64,000 bases of DNA from Rhodospirillaceae bacterium (GCA_028822445.1 JAPKDQ010000005.1:122135-186134), one strand, 5' to 3'. Counted from the first letter of the stretch, positions 17,317-26,450 are shown. The notes: generated from the sequence alone by a model not told the origin. Numbers and translations are program-made.

Positions 17317-18459
17317 TTACGTATGCTGAATAATCACCTTACCGATATCGTCGTGTTCTCTTTGATATTCGAACGCCTTAGCCGCATCTTCAAAACTAAA
17401 CCGTTTGGCGATTGGTGGTGTGAGCCCGCTCACGCCGTAAGCTTGGACCATATCATTAAGCATCTCAACGCTGGCGTTGCTAATCGCCTTCATCGTGATG
17501 TTTTTCATATAAAAGCCTGGCATCTTCGGAAGTTGCTCGGGCAACCGGTCCGTGCCAATCAACACCACATAGGCATTGACCGCTGTACCCGTTAAGGACT
17601 GATCAAGCGTCCGTCGTCCGACATTTTCCAACACAATATCGGCGCCATGGCCGTCGGTCGCATCAATGACCGCCTGACCCCAGTCAGGCGTCGTGCGGTA
17701 GTTGATACCGATGTCGGCGCCGTGCTTCTTCATGGCTTCGAGTTTCGCATCACTCGATGATGTCACCACAACCTTTGCGCCACTCATTTTTGCGAGTTGA
17801 ACGCCGAACGAAGACACACCGCCTGTCCCAAGTGACAGTACGATATCTCCCGGTTTTACACGGGCGACTTCGTACAATGCATGCCAAGCTGTAACACCGG
17901 ATGACACAAAGGTCGCCGCTGTCTCTTCAGAAACGCCTTCTGGAAGCTTGACCAACGCATGCGCCGGCAGCAAAGCCATCTCGGCTAGCCAGCCATCGAT
18001 ATTGTTCCCGATATCGCCAATATAGGACTGCTCAGGATCCCATGGACCTTTGATCCAAGACGAGAAGTGAGTGGCAGTCACACGATCACCAACCTGAACC
18101 TGCGTCACGCCGTCACCAACAGCCGCAACAACTCCTGCCCCTTCACTGATGGGGATGCGTGTATCTGGGCGTCGGCCCCGTGGGATAGGGAAGCGATTAG
18201 AAATCAGACCATGATCTCGGGCATTAATAGATGTCGAGACCACCTTAATGAGAGCCTGCCCCGGACCGGGCGCCGGCACCGGGCGCTCAACCATGCGTAA
18301 AGTCTCAGGGCCTTTTTGCTCGCCGATTTCATAAACGCGATACGTCTCACCACCGCTCTGTGCAACTTGCTCGGCCGCCTCCGCAAGGGCTGCTTTGCCC
18401 CCGATCAGTGCACCCGTTGCTCCTGCTGCAGCTGTAAGCACGTTCCGTCTACTGACCAC
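17317..18459 (-). CDS. Tat-exported zinc-type alcohol dehydrogenase / quinone reductase (MDR family)
   Basis: The 380-residue protein begins with a twin-arginine signal, 'SRRNVLTAAAGATGALIGG', before a complete MDR domain. The GroES-like part has 'APGPGQALIKVVSTSINARD' and 'GAGVVAAVGDGVTQVQVGD'. The Rossmann part has 'GDIVLSLGTGGVSSFGVQLAKMSGAKVVVTSSSD'. No structural-zinc Cys cluster is seen, which fits the quinone-reductase branch. Export of an NAD(P)H enzyme needs folding with its cofactor before Tat passage, as known for glucose-fructose oxidoreductase. GTG 18459 follows a good AGGAGAAG site, so the Tat signal belongs to the protein. It lies 9 bases after the upstream DUF1838 gene. Confidence 0.87.
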   Translation of the reverse strand: MVSRRNVLTAAAGATGALIGGKAALAEAAEQVAQSGGETYRVYEIGEQKGPETLRMVERPVPAPGPGQALIKVVSTSINARDHGLISNRFPIPRGRRPDTRIPISEGAGVVAAVGDGVTQVQVGDRVTATHFSSWIKGPWDPEQSYIGDIGNNIDGWLAEMALLPAHALVKLPEGVSEETAATFVSSGVTAWHALYEVARVKPGDIVLSLGTGGVSSFGVQLAKMSGAKVVVTSSSDAKLEAMKKHGADIGINYRTTPDWGQAVIDATDGHGADIVLENVGRRTLDQSLTGTAVNAYVVLIGTDRLPEQLPKMPGFYMKNITMKAISNASVEMLNDMVQAYGVSGLTPPIAKRFSFEDAAKAFEYQREHDDIGKVIIQHT

Positions 18460-18468
18460 TAACTTCTC

Positions 18469-19350
18469 CTAAATTTCAAACGGCGCAGGCTTATCAAAAT
18501 CATCCCACCTTGGCGCCAATAATTCCGGGTACTCCCGTTCCATGCGATCAAGCATTTCGCGGGGCAATTCAGCTGGCCCGTTTACTTTTTTGCCGTCCCA
18601 AAAACCAGAAAGATGCCCGTGCTTGTATTCATCTGGCATGTTGAGCCAGGGGTAATATTCAAAGGCATAGTGACCACAAAATTTCACGGGCAATGAAGTG
18701 ATGGTCTCGTTGGCAAACAAATCTTTTTCAATCCAACTACACGAATTTTCAATATGCGTTGCAGGCCAATCAGGCGGGGCGCTACGAACGCTATCGAGTT
18801 TGATGAGGTTGTCTTCGGTGCGGAACTGGCGGTACACCTTTTGGTAGGTTCCGTCCCCACTTAGATTACGAAACCCTGTCGGATTGCCGACAGTGCCAGG
18901 GTCATGAAGCAAGAGAGAAACAGGAACGTTTACCTGCTCTCCAGTGATCGGGTTTTCGATGCGATCAACAAACTTGTTCGTCTTTAGGTCCCGCGCAAAC
19001 GAAACATTGTGGGCATGAATGCGGTAGTTGTTGTCACCTAAATGACGGAAGTAACTGTATTCGATACCCTCGTACCGCATAAGCGGTTCGGGTCTACGTC
19101 CACCGGGAATAACGAAGACCATCCAGTGATACCACGTCAGCGTTGAGCCTTGGTCTTCGACCAAATCACGCCCCATGCGAAACTGAGCCTTAAACTCTTC
19201 CGCCGGATCATCAAAGTAAATGAATTCGGATGTGGTTTGGCTGATAGGCGGACTGAGAGACGTCAGGATTTGAGACTGTGCTGCCTGGCTGCCTAACAAA
19301 GCGCCCGCGCCGCCGGCTGCGGCCGAAATTATGTTTCGTCGCGTCACCAT
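18469..19350 (-). CDS. DUF1838 family protein with Tat signal
   Basis: The 293-residue protein starts with the Tat signal 'VTRRNIISAAAGGAGALLGSQ'. Its DUF1838 domain resembles that at 15425-16339: 'DPAEEFKAQFRMGRDLVEDQGS', 'LMRYEGIEYSYFRHLG', 'NPITGEQVNVPVSLLLHDPG' and 'YYPWLNMPDEYKHGHLSGFWDGKK'. The start was moved from 19392 to ATG 19350, which follows AAAGGGGAAAG and places the twin arginines correctly. It is the first gene of the minus-strand operon with the MDR reductase and LytTR regulator, divergent from the SDR at 19522. Function unknown; probably periplasmic. Confidence 0.85.
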   Translation of the reverse strand: MVTRRNIISAAAGGAGALLGSQAAQSQILTSLSPPISQTTSEFIYFDDPAEEFKAQFRMGRDLVEDQGSTLTWYHWMVFVIPGGRRPEPLMRYEGIEYSYFRHLGDNNYRIHAHNVSFARDLKTNKFVDRIENPITGEQVNVPVSLLLHDPGTVGNPTGFRNLSGDGTYQKVYRQFRTEDNLIKLDSVRSAPPDWPATHIENSCSWIEKDLFANETITSLPVKFCGHYAFEYYPWLNMPDEYKHGHLSGFWDGKKVNGPAELPREMLDRMEREYPELLAPRWDDFDKPAPFEI

Positions 19351-19521
19351 TGTCTTTCCCCTTTTTCCCGTTACATCTATTCTATCTGTCATAGAGCGTG
19401 AACCGGCTGTTTCAAGCTACCTTGGCCGACCAGTGACCAAACGCACACGTCCGACTTGGGCTTAGATTCCTAGGTGTCATGGTATGATTATAGTTTAGAC
19501 CGATATTGGAGAAATAAGGTT

Positions 19522-20283
19522 ATGGGTGCGCTTGAGGGCAAAGTTGCGATCGTCACAGGGACAACAGCCGCCAGCATTGGCCGTGCCTGCGCGATGGCCA
19601 TGGCGATGGCCGGTGCCAAAGTCGTCGTAACAGGCCGAACCGTAGCCGGCGGCAAAGAAACGGAACAGTTGATCCGTGACGCCGGAGGCGACGCCCTGTT
19701 CGTACGCCATGACGTCACCATCGAAGAGGACTGGGCAAACGTCGTAAAAACAACAATTAGCACTTACGGCCGCCTAGACTTTCTAGTGAATAATGCGGGT
19801 GAAGCGGTTGTGAAACCGATTGAAGAATTGACCCGTGACGATCTTATTTTTTTGCGGCTTGTGGATCTCGATGGACCCTTCTTGGGAATGAAACACGCGT
19901 GGCCTCATATGGTCACGTCAGGCGGCGGCGTCATTCTCAACATGAGCTCCATTGTTGGCCAGAAGGGCAACCCTAAAGGCACCGCTTATGGTGCAATCAA
20001 AGGCGCACAGTTGGGGCTAACGCGAACAGGAGCTCTAGAAGGCGCAGCCGCAAACATTCGCGTCAACTCGGTTCACCCAGGCATGATTTGGACAGCAGGA
20101 GTCCCTGACGTACTCGGCCCAAACGCAGATAAAATGAAACCCGCGCTTGCCGCGCGCATACCTTGGGGTGAGACCGGAGAATCGCATCATGTGGGAGATT
20201 CGGTCGCATTTCTCTGTTCCGATGCAGCTAAATACATAACTGGTGCTGAGTTCAATGTCGACGGCGGCGCAGGCGCAAGCTGA
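19522..20283 (+). CDS. SDR family oxidoreductase
   Basis: This 253-residue classical SDR has all expected motifs: 'VAIVTGTTAASIGRA' (a slightly longer cofactor loop), 'HDVTIEEDW', 'LVNNAG', Ser in 'LNMSSIVG', the 'YGAIK' catalytic pair and 'ITGAEFNVDGGAGAS' at the C-terminus. It probably acts in the cytoplasm on an alcohol or ketone with NAD(P). The track start at 19474 adds 16 residues without homology; ATG 19522 fits the family and has GGAGAAATAAGG upstream. It is divergent from the DUF1838 operon, so the two may share control. Confidence 0.87.
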   Translation: MGALEGKVAIVTGTTAASIGRACAMAMAMAGAKVVVTGRTVAGGKETEQLIRDAGGDALFVRHDVTIEEDWANVVKTTISTYGRLDFLVNNAGEAVVKPIEELTRDDLIFLRLVDLDGPFLGMKHAWPHMVTSGGGVILNMSSIVGQKGNPKGTAYGAIKGAQLGLTRTGALEGAAANIRVNSVHPGMIWTAGVPDVLGPNADKMKPALAARIPWGETGESHHVGDSVAFLCSDAAKYITGAEFNVDGGAGAS

Positions 20284-20398
20284 TTTTTTTAATCACGCTG
20301 CATTCAAACAGGCATCTAAACGCATCTCATCTATAATTAAACCAAGCCTCCTTGAGGTGCGGCCATTAGACTGAGGGTAACCCTAGGCGAGGATACTT

Positions 20399-21049
20399 AT
20401 GGCAACCATGCGCGGAACTATGGACTCACTCAGCGACGAAATGATCGAGGCTATGAATGTCACACGTGAGTTTCTAGGGAATCGTAATGTCGAGAAAGAC
20501 AAAATGGATGCCCGTGCACCCAAGATTCTCGACCAGGCCCCAGACTTTACAGCGGAACGACTATCGGGCGATGGATCCCGCACCGGAGAAAAAATAAGCT
20601 TATCAAACATTCTAGACAAACCCGTCGGCCTACTGTTCGGCAGCTACACCTGCCCCATCTTTCGCGATCAATTGCATCGGTATGAAGAAATCCATCAAGC
20701 ACGCAAAGCTCAAATAAATTTCCTGTGCATCTACATTCTCGAAGCTCACCCAGAAGACGGATGGCGGGTCCCCCACAACTGGAATAAAGACATTTGCCTT
20801 CCCACACCGCAGACCCTGGATGAACGCGCTAAAATTGCCCACTTATGCCGCATCAAGGAGGGATTCACCGTTCCCATGGCCCTCGATACTATGGAAAATG
20901 AACTCCTGGCTTTATATGCCGGAACCCCGGAGCGGCTTTACGCCATTAATACTAACGGTATGATCACTCACAAATCATCCGTCGGCCCATTTACGTTGGA
21001 CGATGTAGAAGCCTGGGACGCTGCGCTAGGCAACCTGACCGACGCCTAA
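20399..21049 (+). CDS. Iodothyronine-deiodinase-like thioredoxin-fold protein
   Basis: The 216-residue protein carries the signature of bacterial deiodinase-like proteins: 'LDKPVGLLFGSYTCPIFRDQL', where Cys stands in the place of the selenocysteine of animal deiodinases, then 'INFLCIYILEAHPEDGW' and 'PMALDTMENELLALYAGTPERLYAIN'. The fold is thioredoxin-like. Animal members reductively remove iodide; the bacterial role is not established and could be peroxide or thiol chemistry. No signal peptide is seen. A GAGGAT site precedes ATG 20399. It lies between two SDR genes on the same strand. Confidence 0.82.
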   Translation: MATMRGTMDSLSDEMIEAMNVTREFLGNRNVEKDKMDARAPKILDQAPDFTAERLSGDGSRTGEKISLSNILDKPVGLLFGSYTCPIFRDQLHRYEEIHQARKAQINFLCIYILEAHPEDGWRVPHNWNKDICLPTPQTLDERAKIAHLCRIKEGFTVPMALDTMENELLALYAGTPERLYAINTNGMITHKSSVGPFTLDDVEAWDAALGNLTDA

Positions 21050-21078
21050 CCCTGACCAATAATCGCGAGAGAGACATT

Positions 21079-21219
21079 GTGACCACTGCACACGATATTC
21101 TTAGCCAAGCAATAACCTTGCTGGATTTAGGTAATTTTTCTGGCGCTGAAACATTGCTATACGATGCCATGGCCAACGTGCTCGATAACAAGAACACATA
21201 TATTGGATCGGGAATTTAA
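21079..21219 (+). CDS. Small ORF, 46 residues, TPR-like helix pair (below ORF-track cutoff)
   Basis: A GTG at 21079, preceded by GAGAGAG at good spacing, opens a 46-residue frame ending at TAA 21217-21219. The translation 'HDILSQAITLLDLGNFSGAETLLYDAMANVLD' looks like a helix-turn-helix pair of the TPR type, and codon use looks like the neighbours. It fits the gap between the deiodinase-like gene and the next SDR and ends 4 bases before that SDR's start. It may be a true small protein or a leader peptide that couples translation. Homology was not testable. Confidence 0.5.
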   Translation: MTTAHDILSQAITLLDLGNFSGAETLLYDAMANVLDNKNTYIGSGI

Positions 21220-21223
21220 GCTC

Positions 21224-21982
21224 ATGGCGGCACTCAACGGTAAAGTCGCGCTCATTACGGGCGCAGCAGGGGACATTGGTGCGGCAATCGCGCGGCGGTT
21301 TATAGCTGAAGGTGCAACAGTGTGCCTCTCCGACATCGATGATGACAGGGGGCGCGCTTTGGCGGACGATATTGGAGAAGCATCATTCTATACCCACCTC
21401 GACGTCACCACAGAAGAGGACTGGCGTATTGTTTTGGAAACCTTGCTTAGCCGTCACAACCGCCTGGATATACTCGTCAACAATGCGGGAACGTTAGAAA
21501 CGGGAACCATTGAAGATACCGACTTGGCAACATGGGAAAATATTCAGGCCAGCAATTCAACGAGCACATTCCTTGGGTGCCAAGCGGCTGTTCGCGCCAT
21601 GAAAGAGACCGGCGGAGGCGTCATCGTGAACATGGCATCGCAAGCCGCAGTGAGGCCTCGCCCTTCCACATTGGCATACGCAGCGTCGAAAGCGGCCGTC
21701 ATCAATCTAACCAAGACCGTAGCCACCCATTGCGCTGATAACACCTACAACATTCGCTGCAATGTGGTTCTACCCGGCGCGATTGATACTCAGATGATCT
21801 ACAAAAACCAAGCTGCGGGGGAGTCAGATGAAGACTTCGTTGCTGCCGTTAATGCGCGTTATCCTTTGGGACGCATGGGTACCGCAGAAGAAATCGCCAG
21901 CGCCGTCCTTTTCCTCTCATCGGAGGAGAGTAAATTTATGACAGGAGCGCAGCTTCGCGTTGATGGCGGCGGCACAATTTAG
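21224..21982 (+). CDS. SDR family oxidoreductase
   Basis: The 252-residue classical SDR is intact: 'KVALITGAAGDIGAAIARRF', 'LSDIDDDRG' (NAD-type acidic residue), 'LDVTTEEDW', 'LVNNAG', 'VNMASQAAVRP', the catalytic 'YAASK' and the C-terminal 'MTGAQLRVDGGGTI'. Substrate unknown. The track start at 21164 reads through the small ORF upstream; ATG 21224 fits the family N-terminus 'MAALNGKVALITG'. It is probably part of a plus-strand operon from 20399. Confidence 0.87.
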   Translation: MAALNGKVALITGAAGDIGAAIARRFIAEGATVCLSDIDDDRGRALADDIGEASFYTHLDVTTEEDWRIVLETLLSRHNRLDILVNNAGTLETGTIEDTDLATWENIQASNSTSTFLGCQAAVRAMKETGGGVIVNMASQAAVRPRPSTLAYAASKAAVINLTKTVATHCADNTYNIRCNVVLPGAIDTQMIYKNQAAGESDEDFVAAVNARYPLGRMGTAEEIASAVLFLSSEESKFMTGAQLRVDGGGTI

Positions 21983-22201
21983 AGCCAACGCGGTTAGATT
22001 CTGACACGCAACGTTGCATAGTCAATGAGCCCAAAAGGCGCGTCGAACTGAGCAATTCTGCCCGATAGCCCATTTTGGAAGCGCGTTTCATGCCGGACTA
22101 AACAAAAATGAAAACGCGGATTTTTATCGTGTGAAACACTAAGAACTGATGTACGAGCCCATGACAAAAATTCACGAACTAAGAAGTTGTCTAGGATTCG
22201 A

Positions 22202-22933
22202 TTACACTAACCGCTTGCCGCCATCACAGGGTAACAGGATACCTGTCAGAAACCCATTTTGGATGCAGGCAAGGACAGCTTCTGCGACGTCTTCAGGCTG
22301 ACCAATCCGGCCGGCCGGTGTGCTGGCGGCAGACTGAGCATACATGCCCTCACGAATATCATCGGGAATGCGGCTCCACGCTTCCGTATCTGTTAGGCCC
22401 GGCGAGACTGCATTCACGCGGCGCGGTGCCAACTCTACGGATAGGGTTTTGACCATGCCTTCGAGCGCACCGTTAACGGCGCCCAGACACGAGGCCTGCG
22501 GGACAGCGGCAATGGCAGACGCGCCAGTCACGATGGTAATTGTCCCCTGCTCCGAGAGTATCTTCGCACCATGGTGCATGGCAATCAGGTAAGGCCAGAA
22601 TTTTCCATCAAAGGTATCTCGTACACCCTGAACGGGCACTTCGGTAAACGGGCCAAGCGAGGCACCGCCCGCCAGAGATATAACCAGATGGTCGAGCGCG
22701 GGAAGGCCTTCGAAGAACGCCGCTGCAGCCGCTTCATCGGCACAATCCATCACAGCTGTCGAAACAGCGCCGCCAAGCGCACCTTTCGCCTTTTCCAAAC
22801 GCTCTTCCGTTCGACCGACAATGGTAACTATTGCTCCACGGTTCACGAGCAACTGGGCGGCGGCCAAACCGATGCCGCTGGATCCGCCGACAACCAAGGC
22901 CGCTTGTCCTGTGAGAGAGGTCGCTAAGGGCAT
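22202..22933 (-). CDS. Atypical SDR family protein without the Tyr-Lys pair
   Basis: The 243-residue SDR keeps the cofactor motif 'VVGGSSGIGLAAA' and the C-terminal 'LTGILLPCDGGKRLV', but the usual YxxxK region reads 'ASCLGAVNGALEGMVKTLSVELAPRRVNAVSPG', with Leu and Asn where Tyr and Lys are expected. A known SDR subgroup shows the same 'NGALE..V..L..ELAP.RVNAVSPG' pattern, so this is a family trait and not local decay. It may bind NAD(P) without classical catalysis or use other residues. It stands alone, with 219 bases before it showing no gene. Confidence 0.78.
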   Translation of the reverse strand: MPLATSLTGQAALVVGGSSGIGLAAAQLLVNRGAIVTIVGRTEERLEKAKGALGGAVSTAVMDCADEAAAAAFFEGLPALDHLVISLAGGASLGPFTEVPVQGVRDTFDGKFWPYLIAMHHGAKILSEQGTITIVTGASAIAAVPQASCLGAVNGALEGMVKTLSVELAPRRVNAVSPGLTDTEAWSRIPDDIREGMYAQSAASTPAGRIGQPEDVAEAVLACIQNGFLTGILLPCDGGKRLV

Positions 22934-23087
22934 AAAAAGGCACCACGTCTGAGAGATAAGGAATATTTAGAATAAGACGGCTGGTGAGAATGGCAATGCG
23001 AACTCTTACAGCAAGTACGATTGCGTTGTTGGCGCTAAGCCCGCAAAATCAATTCCTTATAAACATAGTTCTGGGATTAATTTGCTC

Positions 23088-24584
23088 ATGAAGTTTGTTA
23101 TCCAGCTCGCGCTATTGGCTCTCACGCTAGCTTTCCCCAATGTTGCATCCGCAGAGAAAGTACTGCGCATTGGCTTGGTGAGCTTGCCAGGAGATCTTGG
23201 TAATCCTTTTGGCTCATACACCATTCCCACTGTGGTACCCGGGCTCGCCGTCTTCGACTCACTCACCGTGGTCGATATAGATGGCGTGCTCCAACCCTGG
23301 ATCGCTGAGCACTGGGAAGCGGTTGATCCCCTGACCTGGCATTTCACCCTCAAACCCGATGTAACTTTCTCTAACGGCGAGCCCTTTGATGCCACTGCGG
23401 CTGCCGCCGCCCTCAATTATTTTGCCAGTGGTGATGGTCTAATTGAGGTCGTCGCACAATCTGTGATTGATGTTGAAAGCGCCCGCGCGGTCGAGCCGCT
23501 GCTCTTGGAGGTCAAAACCAAGGCTCCAAATATTCTGTTACCACGGCGGCTGTCCGGTATTCGGATTCCTGCGCCTGGACCCTGGGCAGAGCTTGGGCGA
23601 CGCGGTTTCGCGCAAGATCCAATTGGGTCTGGCCCATTTATCGCAACGCGCTGGGACAGCACCCAAATTAATCTAGTGGCAAACACCACGTCATGGCGCC
23701 CACCCAAAGTCGACCGCATAGAGATAAAGGCGGTGCCCGAAATTACCACACGCTTACAAGGGCTCATCACTGGCGCCCTCGATATTGCGTTCGACATAGG
23801 GCCCGATGACAGAGCAATTGTTGAATCTGCTGGTGGGCACCTCAACATTCGCCCCACCGGCCGCGTCCAACTGTTGACCTTCATGTCCATCGGCGACTCA
23901 CCCGTCGCCGATGTGCGCGTGCGCCAAGCATTGAATTACGCGGTAAACAAACAGCAGATTATTGATATTCTTCTGGCCGGTGCGACAGAACCCTCTGGTC
24001 AGGCGGCCGTAAAAGCCTCATTTGGATACAATCCAGACGTTGAGGCCTATCCTTACGACCCCGATAAAGCGCGGGCGTTGCTCGCTGAAGCAGGCTACCC
24101 AGACGGATTCGAATTGGCGGCCGATATGACTCCCGGTGCGATGGCCGGTGATGGTGCTTGGTATTTACAAATTGCCAGAAACCTTGCCGACGTCGGCGTT
24201 CGGGTGACCTACCAGGCCTCTCCTTTCACCGTCCATATCCAGAAAATTCGTCAAGGTGGCTGGAACGGCTCAGCCTTTGGTATGGATTTCAACAACCTGC
24301 CGTCTTTAGATGTTTTGTGGCCGCTGCGTATTCACTCTTGCCTCTGGAACGCGCCATGGCATTGCCGGCCAGAATGGGTGCCACTGATCTTAGATGCCGA
24401 GCAGGAATTTAACCTGGAAGAACGGCGTCGCAAAACACAGGCCTTGGTGCAACTCTACCGCGACGAGCCGACGAGCTTGTACCTATGGGAGATGCCGGGC
24501 GTTGATGGCGTTGCTGCTCGCGTGGTCAACTACCAACCGCGCCATGCGTTTATCAATTTTCATGAGATGGATGTGGAAGACTGA
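23088..24584 (+). CDS. Peptide/nickel-type ABC transporter substrate-binding protein (SBP_bac_5)
   Basis: The 498-residue protein has a Sec signal (MKFVIQLALLALTLAFPNVASA-EK) and a family 5 binding-protein pattern: 'VFDSLTVVDIDGVLQPWIAEHWEAVDPLTWHF', 'VTFSNGEPFDATAAAAALNYF', 'DVRVRQALNYAVNKQQIIDIL' and 'YPYDPDKARALLAEAGYPDGFEL'. It would deliver peptides or other solutes to an ABC permease, but no permease or ATPase gene is adjacent, so it is an orphan. ATG 23088 is preferred over TTG 23082. It is convergent with the ABC-F gene. Confidence 0.9.
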   Translation: MKFVIQLALLALTLAFPNVASAEKVLRIGLVSLPGDLGNPFGSYTIPTVVPGLAVFDSLTVVDIDGVLQPWIAEHWEAVDPLTWHFTLKPDVTFSNGEPFDATAAAAALNYFASGDGLIEVVAQSVIDVESARAVEPLLLEVKTKAPNILLPRRLSGIRIPAPGPWAELGRRGFAQDPIGSGPFIATRWDSTQINLVANTTSWRPPKVDRIEIKAVPEITTRLQGLITGALDIAFDIGPDDRAIVESAGGHLNIRPTGRVQLLTFMSIGDSPVADVRVRQALNYAVNKQQIIDILLAGATEPSGQAAVKASFGYNPDVEAYPYDPDKARALLAEAGYPDGFELAADMTPGAMAGDGAWYLQIARNLADVGVRVTYQASPFTVHIQKIRQGGWNGSAFGMDFNNLPSLDVLWPLRIHSCLWNAPWHCRPEWVPLILDAEQEFNLEERRRKTQALVQLYRDEPTSLYLWEMPGVDGVAARVVNYQPRHAFINFHEMDVED

Positions 24585-24620
24585 GTAGATGCTAGAGTCA
24601 GCACTGTGTCCTTGGCCTCT

Positions 24621-26450
24621 TCATGCGCCTTCGATTTTCTCCCGCAGTGCTTCAAGAGCAAGCCATTCTTCTTCGGCCTTCGCCACACGGGTCTCAGCTG
24701 CTTCAAGGTCAGCCGTCGCCTTCGTGAATCCTTCAGGATCACGCTCATAAAAACTTGAGTTAGCAAGCGTAGTTTGAAGCGTGGCGATCTGCGTGCCAAG
24801 TGCGTCCATTTCTTTTGGCAAACTCTCAAGGGCGAATTTATCTTTAAATGACAATTTGCGTTGACCAGCACTACCAGCATTACCGTAAGATTTTGATCTA
24901 CGTTTTTTCGTTTTTTGTTCGACCGACTTCTCGCGCGCGCTATCCATATCTTCAACGCCAGATCCGCGTTGCACGACCATGTCAGAGTAGCCCCCCGCGT
25001 AATCCAGCCAATGCCCCGGTTCATCTGAAGCAATGACAGAGGTGACAACGCGGTCCAGAAAATCACGATCGTGGCTCACCAGAAGCACAGTTCCCGCATA
25101 GTCGCTCAACATCTCCTGCAACAGGTCAAGTGTTTCAAGGTCGAGGTCGTTGGTTGGCTCGTCGAGCACGAGCATGTTTGACTTTTTCGCAAGAGCGCGC
25201 GCCAGCATAAGACGACCACGCTCGCCGCCAGAAAGAACCGTGATCGGCGTTTTCACCATATCTGGCGTAAACAGAAAGTCCTTCATGTAACTAATCACGT
25301 GACGTGGCTCACCACGCACATCAACATGATCACCAGAGTTTCCCGTAAGCGCCTCGCCTACTGTCCAATTAGGGTCGAGCGTGTCGCGATTCTGATCCAT
25401 TGTCGCTATCTCAAGAAAGGTTCCCAGACGCACCCGCCCGGTATCAGGCTTGAGTCCGCCGGTGAGCATATTGAGAAGGGTAGTCTTGCCGGCACCGTTA
25501 GGGCCGACGATCCCTAGCCGGTCGCCGCGTTGAATGCGGACCGAAAAATTATCAACAACAGTGAAGTCTTCAAACGACTTCGAAATATCTTTGGCTTCAA
25601 TCACGAGTTTGCTGGAAACCGCGCCATCTCCAGCACCCAGATTAACGTTACCCGTTCGCTGGCGATGATCGCGCTTGTCTTGGCGCAGGGTGTGTAAAGC
25701 ATCTAGGCGGCGCACATTGCGTTTACGACGACCACTGACCCCGTACCGCAACCAATGCTCTTCCCTGACAATCTTACGGTCCAGCTTTTGCTGCGTTCGG
25801 TCTTCTTGATCAATGATGGTGTCTCGCCACGCCTCAAAGTGCGTGAAGCCTTTTCCAAGCCGACGTGTTTCCCCGCGATCAAGCCAAACAGTAGCCCGCG
25901 ATAGTTTCTCTAAGAAGCGCCGGTCGTGACTGATGATCACCAATGCACGGCGTAGACTTTTCAACTCGCGCTCCAGCCATTCAATTGTTGGTAAATCGAG
26001 ATGATTGGTTGGTTCGTCGAGCAATAAAATATCTGGCTTTGGGGCAATGATACGGGCGAGCGCTGCCCGGCGTTTTTCTCCGCCAGACAAATGCGCTGGG
26101 TCTTCCGTGCCCGTTAAACCCAACTGCTCTAAAAGATAAGTCGCGCGGTAGGGGTCGTCTCCATCCTCAAGGCCTTCTTCAACATAAGACAGGGTGTCAG
26201 TATATCCTGTGAGGTCGGGCTCTTGCGCGAGGTACCGAACTGTCACTCCCGGTTGGACAAAACGCACTCCGTCTTCATGTTCAATCAACCCGGCCGCAAT
26301 CTTCAGGAGTGTAGACTTGCCCGAACCATTACGCCCAACCAGACAGACGGTTTCGCCAGGAAGCACCATAAGTTCGGCGCCCTGTAGGACAGGGGCGCCG
26401 CCGAACGTCAGGTGAATATCTTGCAGTGTAAGAAGGGGAGGTGCAGCCAT
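24621..26450 (-). CDS. uup: ABC-F family ATPase (Uup-like)
   Basis: The 609-residue protein has two ABC domains and no membrane segment. It shows Walker A 'GRNGSGKST' and 'GPNGAGKTT', signatures 'LSGGEKRRAAL' and 'LSGGERGRLML', and Walker B 'ILLLDEPTNHLDL' and 'MLVLDEPTNDLDL', with a short linker between. A charged C-terminal coiled coil ('MDALGTQIATLQTTLANSSF ... EEEWLALEALREKIEG') is typical of Uup. ABC-F proteins act on the ribosome or in genome stability, not in transport. The length is normal. Confidence 0.9.
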   Translation of the reverse strand: MAAPPLLTLQDIHLTFGGAPVLQGAELMVLPGETVCLVGRNGSGKSTLLKIAAGLIEHEDGVRFVQPGVTVRYLAQEPDLTGYTDTLSYVEEGLEDGDDPYRATYLLEQLGLTGTEDPAHLSGGEKRRAALARIIAPKPDILLLDEPTNHLDLPTIEWLERELKSLRRALVIISHDRRFLEKLSRATVWLDRGETRRLGKGFTHFEAWRDTIIDQEDRTQQKLDRKIVREEHWLRYGVSGRRKRNVRRLDALHTLRQDKRDHRQRTGNVNLGAGDGAVSSKLVIEAKDISKSFEDFTVVDNFSVRIQRGDRLGIVGPNGAGKTTLLNMLTGGLKPDTGRVRLGTFLEIATMDQNRDTLDPNWTVGEALTGNSGDHVDVRGEPRHVISYMKDFLFTPDMVKTPITVLSGGERGRLMLARALAKKSNMLVLDEPTNDLDLETLDLLQEMLSDYAGTVLLVSHDRDFLDRVVTSVIASDEPGHWLDYAGGYSDMVVQRGSGVEDMDSAREKSVEQKTKKRRSKSYGNAGSAGQRKLSFKDKFALESLPKEMDALGTQIATLQTTLANSSFYERDPEGFTKATADLEAAETRVAKAEEEWLALEALREKIEGA

